Shown here: positions 7,996 to 14,191 of the stretch, piece by piece
How positions within the stretch are numbered: the stretch's first letter is position 1
How the letters are laid out: each line of letters begins with the position of its first letter
Origin: Ezakiella peruensis
GTDB taxonomy: Bacteria; Bacillota; Clostridia; Tissierellales; Peptoniphilaceae
NCBI RefSeq assembly: GCF_900215725.1
Contig: NZ_LT962469.1
Span: 171,675 to 235,674 of the forward strand
DNA: 64,000 nucleotides
Reading direction: 5' to 3'
The notes under the pieces: model-generated
What the model was told of the DNA's origin: nothing
The model's input: the letters and a program-made list of their open reading frames with translations, nothing else
Database searches by the model: none
Position numbers and translations under genes: made by a program

Positions 7996-8304
7996 ATGAT
8001 TACTACATCAATGTTTTTCTTGCAATATTTATTAATTTTTTTAACAAGGGGAGTAAGCGTGTCAGATAAAAACAAACTTTCAAAACGAAACATAGTTATA
8101 ACATTCACAAGTCTTGTGATTGTTGCCTTGTTGCTATTCGTAAGAGATATTAAACTTGATTGGATTTATACGGGTATTGGCCTTATAATCTCAGGTTTAG
8201 TTACACTCTCAATTCACAGAGTTATAAATGAGCAAATTCTATATGACTTTGGTTCAATTCTCTTTATTCTGGGTCAATTAGCTATGATTTATGCGTGCAT
8301 TTAA
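7996..8304 (+). CDS. Small membrane protein, unknown
   Basis: A 102-residue protein with about four hydrophobic segments (5-20, 34-52, 58-77 and 82-101). It starts with ATG after TAGGAGG. A second start (GTG at 8059, after AAGGGGAG) would give a version without the first segment. It closes the replication block of the ICE. The function could be entry exclusion or holding the replisome at the membrane, but nothing in the sequence shows this. Confidence 0.65.
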   Translation: MITTSMFFLQYLLIFLTRGVSVSDKNKLSKRNIVITFTSLVIVALLLFVRDIKLDWIYTGIGLIISGLVTLSIHRVINEQILYDFGSILFILGQLAMIYACI

Positions 8305-8395
8305 GTTTGAGAGTTGTGTAATTTCATCTAGAACTAAAACTCAAACCAAAATAAGCTGAAGTTTTTAGAATACAAAACAGAGGCTTATGCGGTAG

Positions 8396-8436
8396 CATTG
8401 CTTGTTATAAACTCAAAGAGTTTTTAATAGGCAATG
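8396..8436. repeat. Near-perfect 19-bp hairpin
   Basis: Arms CATTGC..AAACTC and GAGTTT..GCAATG pair over 19 positions with one mismatch and two G-T pairs around an AAA loop. It has no long T run, so it is not a normal terminator. It stands 7 bp before the first copy of the 34-bp duplicated element, in a gene-free 226-bp stretch. Confidence 0.6.
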
Positions 8437-8443
8437 GAAATAA

Positions 8444-8477
8444 AAAAAGATGTCCTTTAATGTCCGCCCAAGCTGTG
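8444..8477 (+). repeat. 34-bp duplicated element, copy 1
   Basis: It is identical over 34 bp to 13918-13951 and contains two TGTCC boxes 10 bp apart (TGTCCTTTAATGTCCGCC). It lies 53 bp before the PcfB-like gene. Position upstream of two separate transcription units suggests a shared promoter or operator, or a conserved RNA leader. Confidence 0.7.
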
Positions 8478-8530
8478 ATAAACTTAAATTAGTGAAATAT
8501 ACTTAAAAATACAAAACGGAGGTGTAAAGT

Positions 8531-9040
8531 ATGGACTTAACAGAACAAGTCGCTAAAGACGGAGGTAAATTACCAGAGGCTATGATTGAGATAGCAAAGC
8601 TGGCACTAGATATGACTCAAGATTCAGGAAGATTTTTATATACAGTTGCAGAAATGATATCCAACCTGGATAAAATGTTTTCAGACAAAGAGGGTAGACC
8701 TAGTGCTGAAGATCTATTCAAGCGATACAATGGAAAGCTGGATTGTATACAACTACCTGATGATTTGGTTGAAAACTTTAAAATTCTTGCCAATAAAAAT
8801 GGGGTTGAATACCAGATTTTAGACAAAGAGCAAAAAACGAATATATCTAACAAAATCTTGTTTAAGGCTAAAGACAGAAAAAAAGTCAATGAAATTCTTA
8901 AAGAAATTCAAAAGTCTAGAGAACGCAATCAAGGTAAAAGCTTTAGACGAGAAATGAAAGAATATGATAAACAAGCTAAAGAGAAGCAAGCAGAAAAAGA
9001 GGACAGGGCAAAGATAAAGAATCAAGACATTTCAAGGTAG
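8531..9040 (+). CDS. PcfB-like (DUF3801) conjugation protein
   Basis: A 169-residue soluble protein. The central part (about 70-125, CIQLPDDLVENFKILANKNG then a basic FKAKDRKKVNEILK end) matches the PcfB/DUF3801 pattern. Members accompany the relaxase and the VirD4 coupling ATPase in Gram-positive conjugation systems. The C-terminus carries SFRREMKEYDKQAK at 137-150, 19 residues from the end, a motif that recurs in two other ICE proteins. The ATG follows GGAGGTG. The VirD4 gene is 2.2 kb downstream. Confidence 0.65.
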   Translation: MDLTEQVAKDGGKLPEAMIEIAKLALDMTQDSGRFLYTVAEMISNLDKMFSDKEGRPSAEDLFKRYNGKLDCIQLPDDLVENFKILANKNGVEYQILDKEQKTNISNKILFKAKDRKKVNEILKEIQKSRERNQGKSFRREMKEYDKQAKEKQAEKEDRAKIKNQDISR

Positions 9041-9054
9041 TGTTGGAGGTAAAT

Positions 9055-10137
9055 ATGAACATTGAAACAAAAGAAAAAAAGACTAGAAAGAAAATTGTGA
9101 AGGCTATTATAGCATTAAACTTATTAATCTACGGAGTCTTAATAATTGGTAAAATAATGGGGACAAGTTCCAACTATGGAGAATCTATACTACAAAAGCG
9201 TTCGAATGATATGATTATAAAAACAAATGAAAATTATACAACTATAGTGGTGCCTCCATATTTATCAGAAATGCCGCCATATAAAATTAATCTAAAAGAT
9301 TTCAAATCTAATGTTTTTTTAAAAATCTTACCATTACTTGCTGGCATAGGCTTTGGTATTCCTGTCTTTTTTCTTTTTGAATCGGTATATAACAAAAAAG
9401 ATGTTAGAATATTTAAAGCTACACTTTGTATAATGCTTGTTCTAAGATTTTGTGCAGATTTTACCCCCAATAAAGAGGACGCATCATTAAAAAATATTGC
9501 AATGGAATATTCTTTAATTGATGAACAAGATTTGGAAGAATTCACAGAATTATTAGAAAGCAAGAAAGCTTATGAAGAATCACAAGACTTGGTTAAAATT
9601 TCAATTGCCAAGACCATTTCTGAAAAAGAAAATAATATTGAATTTTCAGCAACACTAGTGCCTACAGATAAATATATTACAGGAAGCTATATAAAAACAT
9701 GGAAAACTAACCAAATACCAGTAAAAGAATACTTTAACTATATTAAAGCCTACGCTGAAAACTCTGGCGGTGAATATATAGAACATAAAAATTTAAAAGA
9801 GGTATATATATTTAAAGAACATGAATTTACAACAGAGAAAGAAGCACAAGAATATATAGATAGCCTTGGGCTTAGCACAGATAAATATATGGAGATTATA
9901 AAAAAAGATTACAATATAAAGAATATTACAATAAAAGTGCCTAATACAGCTGTAGCAACAACAGAAACAAAATTAAATGAATTGCTATTAAAATATATCT
10001 TAAAAAAAGAAAAATATAATAATATTAAATATGCAAATACTCCAATGCGTATATTCATGCGCACAAAAGTTTATATTCCTATGGACAGGCAGGGCGCTCC
10101 CATATTACCCTCGGAGAGTGTAATAAGGACTGAATAA
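9055..10137 (+). CDS. ICE membrane protein, unknown
   Basis: A 360-residue protein with hydrophobic segments near residues 15-35, 90-110 and 120-138, then a soluble C-terminal domain of about 215 residues rich in Lys/Glu with paired aromatic strands. I recognise no domain. ATG at 9055 follows GGAGG; an upstream in-frame TTG at 9040 has no good site. It lies between the PcfB-like and VirD4 genes, so a part in the secretion channel is likely by position. Its stop codon overlaps the first CRISPR-like repeat. Confidence 0.65.
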   Translation: MNIETKEKKTRKKIVKAIIALNLLIYGVLIIGKIMGTSSNYGESILQKRSNDMIIKTNENYTTIVVPPYLSEMPPYKINLKDFKSNVFLKILPLLAGIGFGIPVFFLFESVYNKKDVRIFKATLCIMLVLRFCADFTPNKEDASLKNIAMEYSLIDEQDLEEFTELLESKKAYEESQDLVKISIAKTISEKENNIEFSATLVPTDKYITGSYIKTWKTNQIPVKEYFNYIKAYAENSGGEYIEHKNLKEVYIFKEHEFTTEKEAQEYIDSLGLSTDKYMEIIKKDYNIKNITIKVPNTAVATTETKLNELLLKYILKKEKYNNIKYANTPMRIFMRTKVYIPMDRQGAPILPSESVIRTE

Positions 10138-10222
10138 TTCCTGCATACGCAGGGGTGATCCTCAATTTACGTCGGTTTTTGGGTTAAAGCTTGCGTAATT
10201 CCTGCACACGCAAGGGTGCATA
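10134..10222 (+). CRISPR. Single-spacer CRISPR-like array, type I-E repeat character
   Basis: Two 28-nt units (10134-10161 and 10195-10222) are separated by a 33-nt spacer, giving a 61-bp period, the exact geometry of type I-E arrays. Unit 1 has the stem CCTGC/GCAGG and ends GGGGTGATCC, the conserved 3' end of Gram-positive I-E repeats (as I recall for Streptococcus thermophilus CRISPR4). Unit 2 is degenerate at its last four bases, as expected for the terminal repeat. The two units agree at 21 of 28 positions. No cas gene is in the window. With only two units, chance or an unrelated hairpin pair is not excluded; the second unit also pairs with spacer bases (CTTGCGT/ACGCAAG). Confidence 0.55.
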
Positions 10223-10246
10223 TTTGTAATTAATGCAATGCGAAAT

Positions 10247-10275
10247 TTGACAATACGCTTATAACGTGCTAAAAT
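10247..10275 (+). promoter_or_regulatory. Consensus-type promoter for the downstream RNA
   Basis: -35 TTGACA (10247-10252), 17-bp spacer, -10 TAAAAT (10270-10275). Transcription should begin near 10282, about 227 bp before the next coding start. Confidence 0.8.
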
Positions 10276-10281
10276 ATACTT

Positions 10282-10486
10282 GCAATCTAAAAAGATTGTT
10301 TCCAATCAATGAGGATTGAAGGCTATGCTTGCCTTTAGCCGAGCGAGGGCGTCGGAAGTATTCGTCACTGGAAAAAGCATATCCGTTAAAGTTAATCGGA
10401 GGACTTAGGAGCTAGGGTAATCTTTGTTATTTAAAAGCAACTAAAACTTATTTAAAAGAGTTATGATTTTTCATAGCTCTTTTTTA
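10282..10486 (+). ncRNA. Candidate structured small RNA, unknown family
   Basis: A complete transcription unit of about 200 nt without a coding frame: strong promoter, then several short stems (GATTG/CAATC twice near 10293-10319, GGCTA/TAGCC near 10322-10341), GC-richer than its surroundings, and an intrinsic terminator at 10455-10486 (stem GAGTTATGA/TCATAGCTC, TTTT loop, six T). It could be a free small RNA or a long leader of the next gene with a terminator control. I do not recognise a known riboswitch or RNA family. It starts 60 bp behind the CRISPR-like unit. Confidence 0.6.
10455..10486 (+). terminator. Intrinsic terminator of the small RNA
   Basis: A nine-pair stem GAGTTATGA/TCATAGCTC (one G-T pair) with a TTTT loop, followed by six T. 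It lies 22 bp before the coding start at 10509, so it also controls entry of transcription into the downstream transfer genes. Confidence 0.85.
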
Positions 10487-10508
10487 TTTGCAAAAAAGGA
10501 GGAGAAAT

Positions 10509-11222
10509 ATGAGCCACAAAGTTAATGATTTATACAATTGGTTTAGTCAGTTTAATGACAGAATTATTAAAATTAAAAGTGATAGCTTGGGTTTTGAAGT
10601 TAATTTAAACAAGCGGTCATTGCTACACTTGATTGGTGTACACTATATATTTAAAAATCCAAAATTTCTTCGTGGAAGCGATTTAATAAAAGAAGTAATT
10701 AACAAGGGGTATGATGATAAAAAAATTATTGGTTTAATTGCAAAAAATAACCCCCATATGATTAGGTCGTTTAAGGTAAGAACAAAGAATTTAAAACCAT
10801 TTTTAGAAAATCTTGAAAACGCAAGATTGGTAGAGATGACTAAGAATAACACAAAATTAAAAAGTAATTATTTAGCTATGCAGTCTAAAGATAAAGACTT
10901 ATTGTTACTGGGATTGGCAAGCAGTGATTACGAAGATTATTTTGAAACATTTATTATAGAAAACAGTGATTCTTATTTTAAAAATACAACAATAAATGAA
11001 CCAGTAAAATCAATTACAGAAATTTTAGACGATGGGACGGAAGTCCCTTTTTCATTTTCTAAGGAAAAACAAAAACAGTATCAATTGGAAAATAATCAAA
11101 CTATTAATAAGAAAACATCTTTTAGAAATGAAATGATTAGCTGGCAAGAAAAAGCTAATGATTTAAACAAAATAGAAATTGATACTAACAAAAAAGAATT
11201 AGATCAAGGGCGAGATTTATAA
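10509..11222 (+). CDS. Possible PBECR4-type nuclease-fold protein
   Basis: A 237-residue soluble protein. The region LNKRSLLHLIGVHYIF (about 33-48) resembles the start of the PBECR4 domain (phage-associated Barnase/EndoU/ColicinE5-D/RelE-like nucleases), and the segment around residues 130-165 contains a run of aromatic and acidic residues. This match is from memory and tentative. The C-terminus carries SFRNEMISWQEKAN at 204-217, 20 residues from the end, like two other ICE proteins. ATG follows AAAGGAGGAG. It is 11 bp before the VirD4 gene. If it is a nuclease fold it may act in the recipient or as an RNA-targeting factor. Confidence 0.6.
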   Translation: MSHKVNDLYNWFSQFNDRIIKIKSDSLGFEVNLNKRSLLHLIGVHYIFKNPKFLRGSDLIKEVINKGYDDKKIIGLIAKNNPHMIRSFKVRTKNLKPFLENLENARLVEMTKNNTKLKSNYLAMQSKDKDLLLLGLASSDYEDYFETFIIENSDSYFKNTTINEPVKSITEILDDGTEVPFSFSKEKQKQYQLENNQTINKKTSFRNEMISWQEKANDLNKIEIDTNKKELDQGRDL

Positions 11223-11233
11223 GGAGAAGAAAA

Positions 11234-13084
11234 ATGGATAACATAAAAAAAACTTTAGATAAATATCTAACAAGTAAAACTGCAATAATATTTATTTTTA
11301 CATCATTAATATTTCATTTTTTCAGTAAAATAAGCTATATATTTCGCCAACAATTGTTTGGAAATATAATTGAAAAATTTGTATATACTCTATCTGGAAT
11401 AGATCAAATTTATTCAAAACCTTTGCTTACATTTAATATAAAAGACTTAATATTTGCTTCTGGATGTACCTTAATAATTGTCTTACTAATAAGATCAAGA
11501 ATAAGCAAAGATAAAAGAGAAACCAGAGAGGGAGAGGAATATGGGTCAGCTAGATGGGGAACCAGCAAGGAGATAGCTGGCTTTATGGATAAAGATAAAT
11601 TTCAAAATATTCTTTTATCAAAAAGTGAGGGTCTTACGATGAATTCAAGACCTAAAAATTGGAAAACAGCAAGAAATAAAAATGTTTTAATTGTTGGTGG
11701 ATCTGGCTCTGGCAAAACAAGATATTATGCCAAACCTAACATTGCTCAAATGCACTCAAGCTATGTTATTACAGATCCAAAAGGAACACTTTTAAACGAA
11801 CTTGGATATATGCTAGAAAAAGGTGGCAGAAAAGAAAAAAGAGATAAAAATGGAAACATTCAAAGAGATAGCAAAGGAGAAGTTATATATTTAAAAACAC
11901 CAGATGGAAAATATATGAGAGATCCATACAAAATAAGAGTGCTAAATTTAATTAATTTTAAAAAATCTATGCACTACAATCCATTTTCATATATCAGAGA
12001 TGAAAAAGACATTATGAAATTAGTTAATACGATTATTATTAATACAAAAGGCGAAGGAGATAAAGCTGGGGAAGATTTCTGGGTTAAGGCAGAAAGGCTT
12101 TTGTATATGGCTTATATAGGTTTAATATATTATGAAGCTCCAGAAGAAGAACAAAACTTTGAAACTTTAATTATGCTAATAAATATGAGTGAAACTCGTG
12201 AAGATGATGAAAATTTTGAAAACGGAGTTGATCTAAAATTTAAAGATCTTGAAAAAAAGGATCCAAATCATTTTGCAGTGCTTCAATATAAAAAATACAA
12301 GCTTGCAGCTGGTAAAACAGCAAAATCAATTTTAATATCTTGTGGTGCAAGGTTAGCGCCTTTTGATATTAAAGATTTAAGAGATTTAATGAGCTATGAC
12401 GAGCTGGAGCTTGACAAGATTGGAGATAGAAGAACTGCCCTTTTTGTAATAGTTCCAGATACTGATTCAACATTTAACTTTATAGTAGCAATGATGTATA
12501 CACAAATGTTTAATTTGCTATGCACAAAGGCAGATGATGTCTACGGAGGCAGGTTGCCTTATCACGTGCGATGTATTCTTGATGAGTTTGCAAATATAGG
12601 GCAAATACCTCAATTTGAAAAATTAATTGCAACAATAAGATCAAGAGAGATATCTGCAAACATCATATTGCAAACAAAATCACAACTTAAAGCTATATAT
12701 AAAGATAGTTGCGACACAATTATAGGTAACTGCGATACAAGCATATTTTTAGGTGGTAAAGAAGAAACCACTTTAAAAAGTTTGTCAGAAGGCCTTGGAA
12801 AGCAAACTATCAAAACATACACAAAAGGAGAAAGCAGAGGACAGTCACGTTCATCAAGCACAAATTCTCAAGGATTAGGCAGAGAATTAATGACACAAGA
12901 TGAATTAAAAACAATGGAAGGAGATGAGTGTATTGTAGAAATTAGAGGTCTAAGACCATTCAAATCAAAAAAGTATTCTTTAGAAAGTCATCCAAACTAT
13001 AAGCTGATGTCAGATTATAGTGATAAGAATACTTTTAATGTAGAGAAAATACTAAGCAGTGAAAGAAAATTTATTAAAGGATAG
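11234..13084 (+). CDS. virD4: VirD4/TraG coupling ATPase (T4CP)
   Basis: This 616-residue ATPase couples the relaxosome to the type IV secretion channel and pumps the DNA strand. Two N-terminal membrane segments (about 18-36 and 73-92) are followed by the ATPase domain, with Walker A GGSGSGKT at 155-162 and Walker B ILDEFANIG with the acidic pair near 450. The length fits Gram-positive VirD4/TcpA-class proteins. ATG follows AAGGAGAAG, 11 bp behind the previous gene. Its neighbours include the three proteins that share a C-terminal motif, which fits a role as receptor for such signals (inference). Confidence 0.92.
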   Translation: MDNIKKTLDKYLTSKTAIIFIFTSLIFHFFSKISYIFRQQLFGNIIEKFVYTLSGIDQIYSKPLLTFNIKDLIFASGCTLIIVLLIRSRISKDKRETREGEEYGSARWGTSKEIAGFMDKDKFQNILLSKSEGLTMNSRPKNWKTARNKNVLIVGGSGSGKTRYYAKPNIAQMHSSYVITDPKGTLLNELGYMLEKGGRKEKRDKNGNIQRDSKGEVIYLKTPDGKYMRDPYKIRVLNLINFKKSMHYNPFSYIRDEKDIMKLVNTIIINTKGEGDKAGEDFWVKAERLLYMAYIGLIYYEAPEEEQNFETLIMLINMSETREDDENFENGVDLKFKDLEKKDPNHFAVLQYKKYKLAAGKTAKSILISCGARLAPFDIKDLRDLMSYDELELDKIGDRRTALFVIVPDTDSTFNFIVAMMYTQMFNLLCTKADDVYGGRLPYHVRCILDEFANIGQIPQFEKLIATIRSREISANIILQTKSQLKAIYKDSCDTIIGNCDTSIFLGGKEETTLKSLSEGLGKQTIKTYTKGESRGQSRSSSTNSQGLGRELMTQDELKTMEGDECIVEIRGLRPFKSKKYSLESHPNYKLMSDYSDKNTFNVEKILSSERKFIKG

Positions 13085-13094
13085 GAGGGAAATT

Positions 13095-13490
13095 ATGAAG
13101 CACGAAATAGTCGAAGAAAAAGACTACAAAGGATATAAATATATTATTAAATATATTTATACTGAAAGCCTACCAGAAGAATTGGCTAAACTATATCAAA
13201 TTGAAGTTTATCCTGCTTGGTATTGTGGATATGTAGTAATTCCAAAAGATCATATTCTTTATGGAATAAAAAGATTTGATGATAAAAGGCTTATGAACCT
13301 AGATGTTCATGGAGGCATTACTTTCTCTGGAGTTTTAACAACACTTAATGGTGAGAATGAGTTTTGTCTTGGATTTGATTGTACTCATTATAATGATAGT
13401 CCTTTTATTCAAAATCAAGACTATACCAGAGAAGAATGTAAAAGCCTGATTGATCAAATCATTGAGAAAGAAGGTTTATTAGAAAAATAG
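13095..13490 (+). CDS. Conserved hypothetical ICE/phage-type protein
   Basis: The 131-residue protein has the recognisable core DVHGGITFSG and a later GFDCTHYND segment, a pattern found in many phage and plasmid proteins of unknown function. It is soluble, with no signal peptide. ATG at 13095 follows TAGGAGGG; an earlier in-frame start at 13059 lies within the VirD4 gene and is not needed. It is placed 13 bp before an SSB-like gene. Confidence 0.65.
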   Translation: MKHEIVEEKDYKGYKYIIKYIYTESLPEELAKLYQIEVYPAWYCGYVVIPKDHILYGIKRFDDKRLMNLDVHGGITFSGVLTTLNGENEFCLGFDCTHYNDSPFIQNQDYTREECKSLIDQIIEKEGLLEK

Positions 13491-13502
13491 GAGGAATTAA
13501 AA

Positions 13503-13913
13503 ATGAAAGAATTTGAAGGAAGATTAGTTGCAGCTCCAACTGTTAAAACTCAAGTCAGATCTTCGGATGGGCAAGAGTTTCCAGTTGCATATTTTGCAGT
13601 TGCAAGAACTGGAGAAGATGGACAAACCATATATGCAGATTGCAGAGCCACTGGCAAGCTTGCAAAAGCCGCAAGTAAGTTTTTGAAAGGTGGAAAAATA
13701 AAAGTGTATGGAGAAGAAAAAGAGTATACAAATAAAGATGGAAAAAACAAGAAGTTTTTATCAGTAAATAAAGTTGATTTAATCAAGAAAGAAAAAGAAA
13801 AAACAAAAAACTCTTTTGTCAAAGAAATGAAGGATTATGATAAGCAGGCCAAAAGCCAAGGCAGCAAAGAGGTTAATCATGATATAAAAAGAAGTGAAAT
13901 GAAGGAAATTTAA
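13503..13913 (+). CDS. OB-fold single-stranded DNA-binding protein (SSB-like), tail variant
   Basis: A 136-residue protein. Residues 1-92 form an SSB-type OB fold (KEFEGRLVAAPTVKTQ, AYFAVAR, GGKIKVYGEEKEYTNKDGK). It lacks the acidic IPF tip of housekeeping SSBs. Instead it ends in a basic tail with SFVKEMKDYDKQAK at 104-117, 19 residues from the end, matching the PcfB-like protein. It may coat transferred DNA, possibly in the recipient. ATG follows AGGAGG. It closes this transcript just before the second 34-bp element. A second SSB gene occurs at 18490. Confidence 0.75.
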   Translation: MKEFEGRLVAAPTVKTQVRSSDGQEFPVAYFAVARTGEDGQTIYADCRATGKLAKAASKFLKGGKIKVYGEEKEYTNKDGKNKKFLSVNKVDLIKKEKEKTKNSFVKEMKDYDKQAKSQGSKEVNHDIKRSEMKEI

Positions 13914-13917
13914 AAAT

Positions 13918-13951
13918 AAAAAGATGTCCTTTAATGTCCGCCCAAGCTGTG
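13918..13951 (+). repeat. 34-bp duplicated element, copy 2
   Basis: It is identical to 8444-8477. Just behind it TATTAT (13953-13958) could be a -10, with TTTAAT inside the repeat as a poor -35 at 17 bp. It precedes the attenuator-like leader of the surface protein gene. Confidence 0.7.
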
Positions 13952-13985
13952 GTATTATATAAGTGTAGAAATAGGTTATGGGATA

Positions 13986-14011
13986 AAGCAGTCGTCAGCG
14001 GCTGCTTTTTT
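13986..14011 (+). terminator. Leader terminator T1
   Basis: Stem AAGCAG.CG/CG.CTGCTT with six T, only about 25-30 nt after the likely RNA start. Its 3' arm and T run can instead pair with the next AAAAAACAG, an alternative hairpin (14002-14026) with a GCTAGC centre. Confidence 0.75.
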
Positions 14012-14024
14012 GCTAGCAAAAAAC

Positions 14025-14043
14025 AGGAGGGATACCAATGTAA
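14025..14043 (+). promoter_or_regulatory. Start-stop element (perfect ribosome site, ATG TAA)
   Basis: AGGAGG at 14025-14030 is placed seven bases before ATG (14038-14040), which is followed at once by TAA. Such a minimal frame would hold a ribosome over the leader without making a peptide. A second minimal frame, ATG ATT TAA at 14116-14124 behind GAGGTGG, follows. Confidence 0.5.
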
Positions 14044-14074
14044 GGACAACTAATAAAACATAATGATTAACTTT

Positions 14075-14097
14075 AGCACCGAAAGGTGCTTTTTTTA
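14075..14097 (+). terminator. Leader terminator T2 with GAAA loop
   Basis: A perfect six-pair stem AGCACC/GGTGCT with a GAAA tetraloop and seven T. It lies between the start-stop element and the surface protein gene, so read-through must be regulated or incomplete. Confidence 0.85.
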
Positions 14098-14191
14098 TGC
14101 AAAGAGGTGGTTAAAATGATTTAATTAAAAAATTATTTTAAAAATTTTATTAAAAAAGTAATGTTAAAAATATAAGGAGGAAATAAATAAC

